From Mesostigma viride (lineage: Eukaryota > Streptophyta > Mesostigmatophyceae > Mesostigmatales > Mesostigmataceae), in contig RPFO01000891.1 of assembly GCA_009746045.1 (NCBI GenBank), positions 195,001 through 259,000 on the forward strand: a DNA stretch of 64,000 nt, read 5' to 3'. The position numbers were made by a program, and so were the translations under genes. A model generated the notes under the pieces. It made no database searches. It was not told where the DNA came from and saw only the letters and a program-made list of their open reading frames with translations. Shown in pieces: positions 43,867-55,700 of this stretch (the stretch's first letter is position 1; each line of letters opens with the position of its first letter).

Positions 43867-44453
43867 CACTACATTTCGCCACCGCGGAAACCCAATTTAT
43901 GCGAGAATGTGGTTCCGTCAATACGGCGGGGGTTACAAATTCAATTTCGAAGTTCGGCACCGTCGGATACCAGTAAAGCAACACTTGTTATCTAGAATCG
44001 CGCCATTTGGCATCAATTGGCCAGTTCTGAAAATTTGATGAAATCTCTAGTCCTTGGTCGAAGATTTCCCTCCGATTCCGATGACGAAATTTGAGTACGA
44101 ATTTCTTAGTACAGTCCACCGTTTTGTTCAGTTCAGTATATTCCCACGCCGCTTGCTGACCTGACGGAGGCCGAATTCGTACTGAACACTAGCGCAAGTG
44201 CGCTCGATACTAAAAATTGCTACTTCCGAGATGTCTGACGGAATTTCTGCTAGGTCCATGCTTTGGTACTGGACGGATGCTGATATTCACTGTGGCTCTG
44301 TCCGAACGAGGAAAATTGTCAGAAATCTACTCTCGATACGAACGTAACGAAATTTCCAAGTATCTGACGCTCGGAGACCTGCCACCGTTTTCCCCTACTT
44401 GACCGACCCACATTCCCCGCTAAAAAAGGTGTCCTAGGCGGCGAAATGTAGTG
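43867..44453. mobile_element. 587 bp CACTA-like insertion in LINE ORF2
   Basis: The ends are inverted repeats: CACTACATTTCGCCACC at the left and GGCGGCGAAATGTAGTG at the right (16 of 17 match). CACTA at the ends is the mark of the EnSpm/CACTA superfamily. If the ends are trimmed to ACTACA..., the 3 bp flanks on the LINE strand are GTC and GTG, an imperfect duplication. No transposase is encoded; it is a small non-autonomous element. The interior has repeated GAAATTTC and TACGAATTTC pieces. Confidence 0.6.
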
Positions 44454-44912
44454 ACCCCAGGAAACCGCAATCTGATGCGAGCGAGCACGAGACGATGATC
44501 AGATTCCACCGTGCTGACAGAATCTTGCAGGACGCGAGCATCGACAACTGAGGGGCGCTGAGCCCGACGTACGCAGACATAATCAAGGCACACCACCCGA
44601 TCCGACGGCCCAAAAAAGGTGGCCAGCTGCTCAGCGGGGCGTGCGAAAGAAGCATTGCATGCAACCAGCGCAGATTCTGCCAGCAGATTCGCAAATAAAG
44701 GCGTGTTACCGTTGGCTGTCGTGTTGGTTGGGGAATACTGAGCGCCCCCAGTGCCAACTGGCAGCGTGGCGTTGGCGTCGAGCAGCATAACCAGGAAGTG
44801 CCGAGCTGGGATGTTGGCCTCCTCCTCCTTGAGGGCGTCGAAGAAGGCCTCACGTTCCGCCTGAGCTCGACCCGCATGTGGTGCATATCCCACGATAACG
44901 GTTACATCAAGT
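44454..44912 (-). pseudogene. LINE ORF2: APE endonuclease C-terminal part
   Basis: The reading VIVGYAPHAGRAQAEREAFF, LVMLLDANATLPVGTGG, DRVVCLDYVCVRRAQRP, TVESDHRLVLARIRLRFPGV contains the motifs of apurinic-endonuclease-like LINE nucleases, including DAN and SDHRLV. It nicks the target DNA. The 5' side is cut off near 44912; the 3' side runs into the inserted element and stops at 44420. Confidence 0.75.
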
Positions 44913-44989
44913 TTCGTTTAAGTGGCCAGCCGGAGCGGCTGCTTAGGTTTTAGCGGACAAGTGTTCGAAGCGCGTCATTGGTGAATTAC

Positions 44990-45540
44990 TAGGGAACTTG
45001 GGTTTCCCCGCGAAACTCCAACCGCACGTTCAGATTTCCAAATCTCAAGTAAAGTTCGGCGCAACTTTCTGAACGGGGGCAGTTGACGAGCAGCATTCCT
45101 CCGGACGAATGAATTGCGTTCCATACTTGCGCAAAATTTTGAAAGGTAGCTTGCGTGCAGCCCTACTAAAATTTGCGCGCACGTTCAGATTTCCAAATCT
45201 CAAGTAAATTTCGGCGGAACATTCTGAACGGGGGTAGTTGGCGGGCAGCGTTCCTCCAGACGAATGAAATGCGTTCCATACTAGCGCAAAATTTTGAAAG
45301 GTAGCTTGCGTGCAGCCCTACTAAAATTTGCGCGAAGTGTGGGACTGAAAATTCGTAACGGAAACTGTTTGGTAGTTGCCGTCACTTCCTCTTGTGCAAA
45401 CGTGTGGGAGTGAAAATTCGTAACGGAAACGTTTTGGTAGTTGCCGTCACTTCATTTTGCGCGAGTGTTGGGCTGAAAATTCGTAACGGAAACTTTTTGG
45501 TAGTTGGCGTCACTTCCTTTGGTTCGACTGAAAATTCGCT
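44990..45540 (+). repeat. Two sets of tandem sub-repeats
   Basis: A unit of about 150 bp (GCACGTTCAGATTTCCAAAT ... CTACTAAAATTTGCGCG) stands twice (about 45029-45178 and 45179-45332). Then a unit of about 65 bp (CTGAAAATTCGTAACGGAAA ... TTGGTAGTTGCCGTCACTTC) stands three times (about 45347-45525). There is no coding frame. It may be the end region of a larger DNA transposon. Confidence 0.65.
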
Positions 45541-46492
45541 GAAATTCGCTGAATTCGTACCGTAGCCTAATTTTTAGTACCTCGAAGTGACGGGGCACCT
45601 AAAAATTTGCCCACAAGTACCAGCGCTTCGTTTAGACTTTTTTCCACAGCCGGCGCCGCGCCGGCAACAATTCCCCTTGGCCGGTAGCCGGCGAATGCCG
45701 GCCAATAGCCGGCGTAGGCCGGCCACGAGCTGGCCAAGTACCTGGCTCTGTGGACTGAGTCGGTGTGGCCATGGAGGCACTGACGGAACGCGGGAATGCT
45801 GGTTGATAAATATAAACTTGATAGATGTTTGAAAACTACACCCCTCACATTGTTAGTTTTTACTAAATAATTATGAGGCGCCGCGTCGACCACCTGCAAC
45901 AATAAATAAAACAAAAGATTCTTAAATAATTATTCCTGAGCGTACTCCCCTGTAGTTTTTCATAGCTACCAAACAAACAAAGAAAGTGTAAATAAATATT
46001 CTTTGACTGCCCAACTGAAGCGCTTCTTTTGCGGTAAAAAACAAAATCTCTAGCTGAAAAATGTGCTCAGTTTTACTAGCCGTCAAAAGAGCAGTGCAGC
46101 CTAGTGCAGCCGGCTGGGTAGCCTGGGTTATAAAACAAACAAAAAATTATTAAATTTCGCAGCTAGTTCAACGGTTGTTTGGTAACCAAACAAACAAACT
46201 AATCCTAATTAATTGGACGGGCACATTAGCACTTGCAACCAATAAAACGCTATCATTGTCTAATTCCAAAATGCTAGGGGTGCCGGCGCTCACTGCGGTG
46301 TTGTTGTAGTAGTTGTTGTTGTTGTTGTGTCCTACGCCGCACATGGGCAGCAGAGAATCTACAGTGGCCGAGGGCCGGATATATTAGGCTGCGGTGTAAG
46401 GTGTGTACCTTACAGCATGAGGTGGGCCCCGCCGCGCCGGCACCTGGGAGAGCCAGCCGTCTGGCCGGATCCGCGCCGGGTACTTTTCTCCA
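45541..46492. other. Intergenic with GCCGGC hairpins
   Basis: 45645-45735 is built of GCCGGC and GGCCGGC palindromes. It follows CAGCGCTTCGTTTA (45621-45634), which recurs inverted at 46539-46552. The remainder is AT-rich with AACAAACAAA runs and no gene. Confidence 0.45.
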
Positions 46493-46540
46493 CAGCCGGA
46501 TCCGTCCGGATCCGGCAGCCGGATCCGACGGATCCGGCTG
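46493..46540. repeat. 48 bp GGATCC-based hairpin
   Basis: From CAGCCGGATCCGTCC to GACGGATCCGGCTG the sequence is nearly its own reverse complement and contains GGATCC four times. It is flanked by GTACTTTTCTCCA on one side and TAAACGAAGCGCTGACAAGT on the other. The same flank modules, in another order, surround the GCCGGC cluster at 45620-45735. Confidence 0.65.
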
Positions 46541-46560
46541 TAAACGAAGCGCTGACAAGT

Positions 46561-47177
46561 ACACTTGGCAGCGCGCTCACTGGGAAAAATTGTACAGCCG
46601 CTCCGGCGGGCCACTTGAACGAATTGTAATGGCTAGCATGATATCGTACAGGCAGCCCGCAGTTACAGCAGCTAGCCCCTGTTTAGCTAGATGCTTGAGG
46701 CGCCAGCTGCATGTGCAGCCTATAGCACTACTGTTGCATGTGCACACCTAAATATTCATTGATAATTAATGATAAGTCAGGGAGGTGAGAGTGGCGTGCA
46801 ACATAAGGAAAGTCCAGAAAAGAAGAAAAACCCCAAAGATAATAAGGCGGACACTGGCATGCAAGGATCAAGCCAGTTGACACAAGGTATAAGACTACAA
46901 TGACATGCATGCAGCAACAACACTGCCGCGGCCCACCAACGTACGGGCCTGGGAAAGATCTAGACCGCATGGGCCCCAGCAAAGTCGGACCGGATGCGGC
47001 AGAATACCTCATCAGCCACGGTGAACCTATATATTATAACATGGCGCGCCTGCATGTTATTAGTAGTTGTCGAAAGATCGATATATAGGGTTTAGGGGTT
47101 GTCTCTTTGATATTGCACCGTGTGCATGCAGTTCTTGGACGTTTGGAAACATGGCTGGTGCTTACCGATATTCTTCT
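46561..47177. other. Intergenic, no gene recognised
   Basis: No motif-bearing frame. A short TTGTCTCTTTGATATTGCACC near 47098 resembles the right half of the dispersed repeat at 1296-1372. Confidence 0.4.
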
Positions 47178-47963
47178 GATTTGGCACGCCGCAAAGGTGA
47201 AAACCATTTGCGTTCAGTGCCGGTCCGCGGAAAACGCGATCTGCAAATGAATCCACGGCCGGAATCGAACTGGGGACCTCTCGCACCAACTTTTGCTGAC
47301 TATAGGACGGACGTCTCCTGATCCTAAGGCATCACCAACTGACACCTATGAGTCATCCGCAAAAGTTCTCCTTTCCGGGGAGTGATGCAAGCCTGTCGGA
47401 TTTGGTACTAGATAAATCATTCGAGATCTGTGTGTGTAGGAGTACTACACACGTGTCCACTCGAGACTTGTTCAGTCTCGAAACGTGAGACGGGCTGAAC
47501 ACGGCTGGAACCTTCTTGAGTAGGGGGCGTAGCCAGTACTATCGAGATCAGTCAAACGTATATTCTGATTTGGCACGCCGCAAAGGTGTTCAAAAACCAT
47601 TTGCGTTCAGTGCCGGTCCGCGGAAAACGCGATCTGCAAATGAATCCAGGCCGGAATCCAACTGGGGACCTCTCGCACCAACTTTTGCTGACTATAGGAC
47701 GGACGTCTCCTGATCCTTATGCATCGCCAACTGACACCTACAGTCATCTGCAAAAGTTCTCCTTTCCGGGGAGTGATGCAAGCCTGTCGGATTTGGTACT
47801 AGATAAATCATTCGAGATCTGTGTGTGTAGGAGTACTACACACGTGTCCACTCGAGACTTGTTCAGTCTCGAAACGTGAGACGGGCTGAACACGGCTGGA
47901 ACCTTCTTGAGAAGGGGGCGTAGCCGGCCGGTACTATATCGAGATCAGCCAAGCGTATATTCT
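47178..47963 (-). repeat. Tandem duplication of a SINE-containing unit
   Basis: Two units, 47178-47566 (389 bp) and 47567-47963 (397 bp), plus the start of a third up to about 47980. Each holds a minus-strand copy of the tRNA-like SINE also seen at 39185, and, behind it, two small hairpins: GTGTGTAG-loop-CTACACAC (47432-47452; 47823-47843) and CGAGAC-loop-GTCTCG (47462-47480; 47852-47871). The units differ by small indels. Confidence 0.65.
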
Positions 47964-47974
47964 GATTTGGCACG

Positions 47975-48665
47975 CCGCGGCGAACGTATGGCGCCGAGGC
48001 GTGGACACTCACGGACACACTGGCGGCTAAGCTAGCTAGACGGCACGGTTTACAGGATGCTCCGACAGATCCTGAATGTAGGCTAGTTTTCCAAGCGTAG
48101 GACAATTAGAGTCTTTGTATCATGGTATGCCCCGTATTTCGGACGAGATTAGGCAGCGTTACTAGGCCGGATAGCATTTGTAGGACATCTTGCTCGCACC
48201 AGCCAGGTCGACACCGCCCTTGGTCTGGCCGGCCCCCAGCGGCTTGGCCAACCCGGGCGGCATATCCTGACCTGGCCTGGCCCCAAGGACATTCCCAGGA
48301 AGCTAGGTAAGCCTGCCATGAACTACACCCAGATGTTGCTGGGCGACCTAGTGGTCCCAGCCCAGTTTGAACACCGCATCCACTCCCTCTCCCTTCTTTG
48401 GACTGCCATGCAGAACAAGAAGCGGTGGCAGAAGATTGTCCAGGCTCACACGCGCCAGCCCCTGTGGGCAAGCGACCCCTCCCCAAGAGGGAGGGGCGTT
48501 TTGCTGAGTAGCGTAGTTAGGATTTTCTAGACTAGATGGCTTAGAGTTAGGTTAGGTCGATTACGCGGCTTCTCCCCCCTCCACCCACCCAACATGGAAT
48601 ATGTGCTACATGACCCCCCAACGGAGGCATATGTTATAATTCAATTTCATTTAATTTAATTCAAT
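47975..48665 (+). pseudogene. LINE ORF2 C-terminal fragment and 3' tail
   Basis: The broken reading YGAEAWTLTDTLAAKLARRH, SLYHGMPRISDEIRQR, HILTWPGPKDIPRKLGKPAM and LVVPAQFEHRIHSLSLLWTA corresponds to the C-terminal part of the LINE at 41498-43866, with several stops and frame shifts. The stop near 48528 is followed by TTTTCTAGA, GCGGCTTC, ATGTGCTACATGACC, CCCCCCAACGGAGGCATATG and an AATT-rich tail. An old, inactive copy of a related family. Confidence 0.65.
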
Positions 48666-49703
48666 GGCTAACGTAATGACTGACTAGCTAGACCTTATCA
48701 GTGGTTTTCCATTTGCGGGTATTTCCTCGTAAATTGTGGGAGAGCGATCGCAGCAATGGTGCTCACCACTAGACACTCCCGGCCAGTTAGGCTCGAAACA
48801 CACGCCCTGATCAAGCAAGCTAGCTGTTTCCGGCCCCACCGTCTAGGTCATCTAGTCGCTCTACACGTAAGCCAGCCATAGTTTCAATGCACATGCAAGG
48901 CTACACATTTCCATCTCAATTCATCTTCATCATCCTGAACGACTCGAAAATGCGGACAAGATAACGGCAAGCCCGAGCTACCATGGTCCGGATTCTCCCG
49001 ATTTCTGGCCTGCGCTGGTCATGTCTCCTTGATATAATCTTAGTTGTTGAAAGATCGATATATACTACTATATATATTGTCCCAGTACATGACGTGTGAC
49101 AAAAAATCAGATACAACTCAACTTACTCCTGGCCAGTTAGGCACCGGGCCCCTTTCCATTGAGGATCCATAGCATGTGCTCACGTGAGGCAGGTGAGCGT
49201 GCCAATGGTGAATGCCAGGCCAGACGCATGACATTTGGCGATCGCATGTCGATTGTGCATACGGCTACTGCATTTTCAGCACTTGAGCAGATCGACAAGT
49301 AAATGAATAACTCTAGTGTCCGTGGCCGCCAGCTTGCCTGCCTTTGACAGGTGCTGATCAGAGCCCTATATAGATCGATGGAATGCTGTCGTCCCATATA
49401 GCTGCCACCTGAATTCGACTGCATGCATAGATCTAACAGGGATTGTATATCGGTACCTTCTAGTTGTTGACATGCATGCCAAGCTACATCTACGCTCGGT
49501 AGCCTACATGGAACGAAATTTCCCCAGTAACAGTGACGGTGCATGGGGATGGAGGAGACTGCCCACGCCAAGCAGAGCACCCAAATCATGGCAGTGGATC
49601 AGTCCAATACCGCACGTCTTGATGAACAGTTTCACCGACCGCCTGATAAAATGGTTGGCAACCTTCTACAGATCAATCAGACAACCAGATCAGATCAGTC
49701 AGA
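48666..49703. other. Intergenic downstream of the TMEM245-like gene
   Basis: No gene. Contains the second copy of the dispersed repeat (48957-49034). The 3' UTR of the minus-strand TMEM245-like gene should lie in the right part; I can support no poly(A) signal. Confidence 0.45.
48957..49034 (+). repeat. Dispersed ~78 bp repeat, copy 2
   Basis: Same order as 1296-1372: ACAAGATAACGGCA, GAGCTACCATGGTC, CTCCCGATTTCTGGCCTG, TGTCTCCTTGAT, with a few substitutions and small indels. Confidence 0.6.
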
Positions 49704-52700
49704 TTAGATGACTGATTTCAGGACATACTCGTTATACAGCGTGCTGGCAACTGACAAGAATGTGATCAGAAGAGGTCCCATGAGGGCACCCTGCGAAACA
49801 GCCAACAAGGAACCAGTACAAGAAGTAATTAGCGACCCTTGCTGCCATAGATCTGCGGTCATACCAAGTCTCAGAAACGCTCTGCCCACAAGCATCATGC
49901 AGCCGGCAGCAGTAATGCATGTTATAGTATCTAGAATGCAGACATGTCCAACATCTGTGTCCAGTACCTGTCTCTTCTATCCACACCTAGTGATATCCTA
50001 TCTCTGCTTCCCAGATGATGTGCACAGAAAGTTTGTTGGGTGGACTAGAAACAGAATTTGTTTCTTACTCCTCACCCTGACTTCTGCCATCCATCAATTT
50101 GTTGCAAGAGACATTCATACCATGCTACCATGCTTAGATGCGCCCAGGCAGGCAACGCTATGCAGTGACAACCAAGAACCAACACGGTTTCCCACACACC
50201 TTGAAAAAAATATCCGCACTTTTGCCAGTGTGTCATGCTTACCCGCACACGCCAGTGCAGCCAGTTTATGCAAAGTAGGCCATCCCCAGCCTGAAAGTGC
50301 GCAACCTCAACGCTGATGGTGGTAAGAGAGAGAAAGCAAGTGCCTTGGGCATCTAGCAGGTGGTCAGAAACCAGCCGCATGACATAGACACATACACGCA
50401 CACGTGCACACACAAACCGAAGCCGTGTCCGTACCTCCACCATCGGCTTCCACACGCTCATGCCACCCAGGATGCTGATGCCTGCATCGTGCGCGGCAAT
50501 GTGGCACACAGATAAAAGGTGTATCCCATGGAGAATGAGCGACGATGGGGGTTGATCGCGCCACATTGTGAAACGATATGGACGAGACACGATGGGAATC
50601 GGTCTTCTGGAAAGAAAGAAAGAAAGGCAGGCCGGCAGGCAGGCCAGCGGGCGGGCGGGCGGGCAGGTGGGCGGGCGGGCGCGCAGGCGGGCAGGCGGGC
50701 GGGCGGGCGGGCGGGCGGGCAGGCAGGCGACTAGGCACAATCAAAGTTTTTTTTTGAAGGCAGGCAGCGGCTGCATGCCTGATGATCTGCCACACAATCA
50801 CCACTTCCAGGCACCGCCCTAAAGGAGTAGCTGGAGGCCTTTCTCCAGGGTAGCCAGAGCACGATAAAAACCTCAGAGAGAGAGAGGCGTAGGGCGCCGA
50901 TGGATGGAGATGATGCAATCACACCAAAGGAGGCCCCTGCCAAGCCTGCCTGATGCCCCATACAACAGACAGAAATAGCAACGCCCGCATAGTTTAGAGA
51001 CCACAGTGAGGTGTCCCCTGCCATGCATGGCAGCTCTGGCACGAGTACAAGTGTGGCGGCATGATGGCGGCATGATGGCTGCGCAATGGTGGCACAAAAT
51101 GTGAAGCACGTTGGGCGGCTGCGTCCATGAAGGCACGGGTCACCTCCTCCGCATAGGCACCAGCGCTGCTGGCCGATGGTGGGACTACTATCCGTGAATT
51201 AGAGTTGGACCAATGTGGCTGGAACATGCCACTGATGAAAGCACGGACATCCTCGAGAAGGCAGCGTATGTGTGACGTGTGGCATCCGTCCTCGACGCAT
51301 CAATCCAACAGAGTGGAAACAAAAGTGTGCAGCAAAGGATACCATGACACGGCCACGCCTGTTACACATGTGCCAGCGTACAAACCTTCACGCAAGACTC
51401 GACTTGACCTGACCCTTGAGCCCCTACCCACACCTGTGATGTCTCACCTGTGATGTAGGGGTGCAGGCCCATCTCGCTGTAGATGGCCGTGCTCGCGCCC
51501 ACCAGCACCTGGGAGCGCACGTGGCCGGGCGATGCGTGCACGGGCGACCAAAGAAACGAGCGAAAACCACATGAGGAGGCAGGCACGGCGGGGGTGAGGG
51601 GGGGATTGGCTAGCGAAGTGACATGCACCGCGGGGGTGAGGGGTCGCATGGCTAGGGACGGGCCATGCGCGGCGGGGGGGAGGGGGCGGGGTGTGGTAGG
51701 CCATGGGGGGGCCACATTGAGGATCATATCATGGTCTATTGCCCCATGCTTGCGCCGTGGCAACTGGCTCATGCGCTGGCTGGCAGCTGGCAACCGCTTG
51801 CAACCATCAAACGGCTGGCCTGGCTCTACCCCTGTAGGTGCAGCAGGCAACCTTCGCGTACTCTTCCATTTGCAACCAAGGCATCTACGCACAAACTTTT
51901 GCTATGGAGCGATATTGTACAGACCCGACAGGATGTGTTTTGTCGGTGTCTCCTGCTAGGCGCGACTTTCAAGGAGGTATCCCTGGAGCCACCTCTGTTC
52001 ACCCTCGGAAGCACATCAGCATCAGCAATACAGTCACTGCACCTCCTGTTGCTGCCGCCGCTGCTAACAGGTCATGCACAGCCACATCCTTGGCAGATGC
52101 TCACGTTTTGCGATGACCACGGCTGTCCTCTACACTCCCTGTGCCGCATGCAAGTTGCAAGCTGCTGTACCATTGTTTCGTGAAAATGGCATCATCACGC
52201 TAGTATTGCCGCATCGCGAGCAAGCGGCATGTTGGGTCTGGGCCATGCGGTTGGGCCTGGGATGTCCGGCACAGGTTCGTCATCAGCAGGCTGCGTGGCT
52301 GGAAGGCACTCACCCCGTAGAACACCAGCGACATGAGCAGCGCAAGGATGGGGTGTCCCTGGAACACCAGCTGGAGAGCGGCAGGGACTACTACCTGCGT
52401 ATGGCGAGGGGGCATGGGGCGGCATGATGGGTGGCCCAAGTGCCAGTGAGCGCAGCACACAAGCCATCACGTAATGCTAACACTGGAACGAATGGGGCCT
52501 GATGGATGCGCGGATGCAGACGAGCACAACTCGATGGGATCAGCATGGCGAGCAAGGTCCCCAAGCGGACTTGAGATCGGAGAGTGGGTGGGAGGCGTGG
52601 TGAGAGCAACTCGGTCACGAGACAGGACAAAGAACACCGGCACATGACAGGAGCGGAACAGCAGACGAGGCGAATGGGCACCTGCCGAGGCGCATTAACT

Positions 52701-55700
52701 CCTGCAAAGCAACTGGAGCACATTTTTGGGCCCCGTCCACACCGGGGAGCGCATACCCTGCTACCTTGGATAATCAGTTCCCGATCACTTCCACCTTTGG
52801 CACCTGCTCAACCTTTGGGCATTGACTCACGGCACCAGAACAAGAGCCATGGGTGTGACAATGCCCCAAAAAGCCAGCGGACGCAAATAGCGCCATGCTA
52901 GCGCCCTACACTCCTGGTGCCATCTCCATTCTGGCCACCTCCCTGTGCATGATAGTTCCTGTGTACGGCTTTGAGGACACAAAAAGCACGGCACTACGGC
53001 ACAGCAAAACCAGCTCATGCCCACACCCAGCCGCCACTCACCATTGCAAACAATCCCCCCCCTCACCAGCGCAAACACCGCACATGACTCACCAGCAGCG
53101 CAAACACCGCACATGACTCACCAGTGCGGAGATGACCATCGGCGGCACCAGCGGCAGGATGGCGGACAGTCCCATGATGAGCGCCGACAGGTGGCTGCGC
53201 GCCAGGTAGTGAGGGCAGGAACAAGTGCATGTGGCAGGGACAAGGCAGGTGGCGAGTGGGAGGGGGCATGGACGTGTCAGAGGGATGGGGGAGGATGAAA
53301 ACCTGCCACCTGAATCGTCCCATCTTCGGCGCATGGCTATTCTGACCTTAGTTTGTTGGTAACCAAGTGTGCCTGCCGTGGCACTTGACACGGATCCGGG
53401 AGCATCTGCGAACAAAAGACAGTCCAGGCGCCACAGGGATTCCTCTGTGCTGCCGCCACACGGGCAGCAGGCGGAGGGGGTGCCACCTGTGCACCATTAC
53501 AGCATGTCTTTCCTGACCAGGTGGTTCTCTTACGGCGATTGAGGCGGCACTGTACGTGTGGTCACATTTATTTATAACCGGACGACGGGTTGACCGGTTG
53601 CCGCCTGTTCAAGTATGCTGCTGGGGATGATCTCTTGTCTATTTGCTGCAGGTGGCGAAGCACGCGTGCATGCGAGAATTCTGGTGAACGCCACCAAGGC
53701 ACCGTGCGCTAAAGTACACCACTAGCCGGCGTGCCGATGCGACCGTAGCTGTCCAAGGTAACCAGCTCCATTCCTCCCCACCCTTGTGCCCGCCAGCTCC
53801 CAGCGCGGGCACCTACACAAAGTGCACTCCGCAGATGCTGAAGAGCAGCCAGGTGAAGACGACGTGGAAGCCGGCCAGTTTGAGGCTGGACAGCATGATG
53901 CCGCGCACCTGGGGGCGAGCCAGCAGGGATGGAGGCAATGTTTGGGTGGGTTTGGGACCAGGGATGCGAGAAGGCGCAAGAGGCATACCACCAGGAGTGC
54001 AGCACGGCGCAAAGATGGTCTCCGGGACACATTTCGGCCAGGGGTAAAACAAGTATGACGGTGGGCAGGGCACCGCATTGCGCGTGCGCAGGAGAGGAGT
54101 GGCAGGGGGCAGTATGCACACATTCTACTCTACTCTAGTGGGGGAACATACACGCATGTAATTCTCCCTTGTGGCACCAAACGAGCTGCACGCCAGATGG
54201 TGCAGAATACTGTGCATTAGCACCACACTGTTTCAGTACACTATGCAAGTACACTATGCAAGTACACTATACAAGCACACTATGCAAGTACACTATACAA
54301 GTACACTATACAAGCACACTATGCAAGTACACCATACAAGTACACTATGCAAGTACACTAGATAGAAAGAAGCACACTGTTTCAGCACAGTGGTTGCGCA
54401 CACGGTTTCAGCACACTATTATCACACGGCCCACTCCAAGGCATATGAATGCTAGCCGTGGTGTTTGTGCAGTAGATTGCGCTGCATGGGCAGATGCGGT
54501 TGCGACGTGGGACGGGTCCGCCAAGGCGTGACCTGCCCAGCTGTCTGCATGGCGAAAGCCAGAAGCACAATTTCATGCTGGTCAGTGATATAGAACGGTC
54601 TACCCACCTGCCTGCTTTCCCACCTACTCCCCTTTGTGCGGGTGCATCCTCTCCTATTGCAGGGAGGCATCATCCCTGGCCCCCTTTGTTACAAGTACAT
54701 GACCTTTTTCACTACCCCCAATGTCATCCAAACATTTTAAGTGATAACACGCTTCCTCCCTGTTCCATCGGGTGCCGCCGGGCCATCCACCCATGCAGGC
54801 CCTCTGCCCTTACCCCAACCACCAACCCTAACATCCCCACCTACCTGCCCCCAACCACCCCACATACCTGCTCTTGCCACCGCCCTTACTATAGGCCTCT
54901 CACCATCACCTACCTGTGACTAACACCGACCTTAAATCCAACCACCACCACTACCTACCGCCTTCTGCAGTGCCGCCTCCACGCCGACTCTTGTCTCCCG
55001 TGACAACGGCAGAACGTTGCCCAGGCGCGATAATGGGCTTGTCTCTGAAACAGTTTGTTGGGAAACAGCCGTGTGGCCCGTGTGTGCGGTGCCGTTCCGC
55101 GCGTTTAGCCGCCAGTAGGGGGGGAGCAGGTTTGTGCGGGGTGTCCGCGTGTGAGAGCCAAGGAGGGAATTAGAAGGGGGCATGCGTGCTGCGTTGGGGA
55201 AGAGGAGAGACAGCATGGCAGTCAGAAGAGCAGATTCGAGCATACGCAAAGATTCGGCCGATGGGAGATTGCGCTGCATGGGAACCACCCAAGCCTTTCT
55301 CACTTCGTCCATCAACCACTTCCTCACCTCGTCCATCAACGACTTTCTCACCTTGCCCATCAACCAAAATCTCACCCTGTCCATCAATCGCTGGATACAC
55401 GATTACACGAGACCAAAGGCAAATGTATGGTAAAAAATAAAAAGAAAAAGGTGGCGAGGCGAAAACAGGTGGTGGTGGGGCATGCCTTGCGATGAATGGC
55501 CACAACTAACAGAAGCAGCCGAGGGGGGTGCGTACCAGATGACAGCAGGAAGAAGAGGAGGGTGAGGAACACGGTCGTCTGCAGTAGCAGGTTGAGCACG
55601 CCGATGGAGGCAGAGAGGAGGTGCGTGATGGCGCCGCCCACCCACTTGAAGAAGCTGCGGGGGATGAGAAAAGGGGGGTGAGAAAAGGGGGGAGGGGGGG

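Larger units (their letters stand above)
41312..44912 (-). mobile_element. LINE with APE endonuclease and RT, 5'-truncated, with nested insertion
   Basis: Reading on the minus strand: the end of an APE-type endonuclease (44912-44454), an inserted 587 bp element (44453-43867), the RT part of ORF2 (to 41498), a 3' UTR with GACTCCCCAACGGGAGCACG, and an AATT tail at 41312-41332. The N-terminus of ORF2 and all of ORF1 are missing. If the insertion and one target copy are ignored, the ORF2 frame is continuous, so the LINE was probably intact here when it was hit. Confidence 0.8.

Noticed and set aside
47178-47963. Hammerhead ribozyme in the hairpin part
   Set aside because: I found no CTGATGA core paired with a GAAA element.
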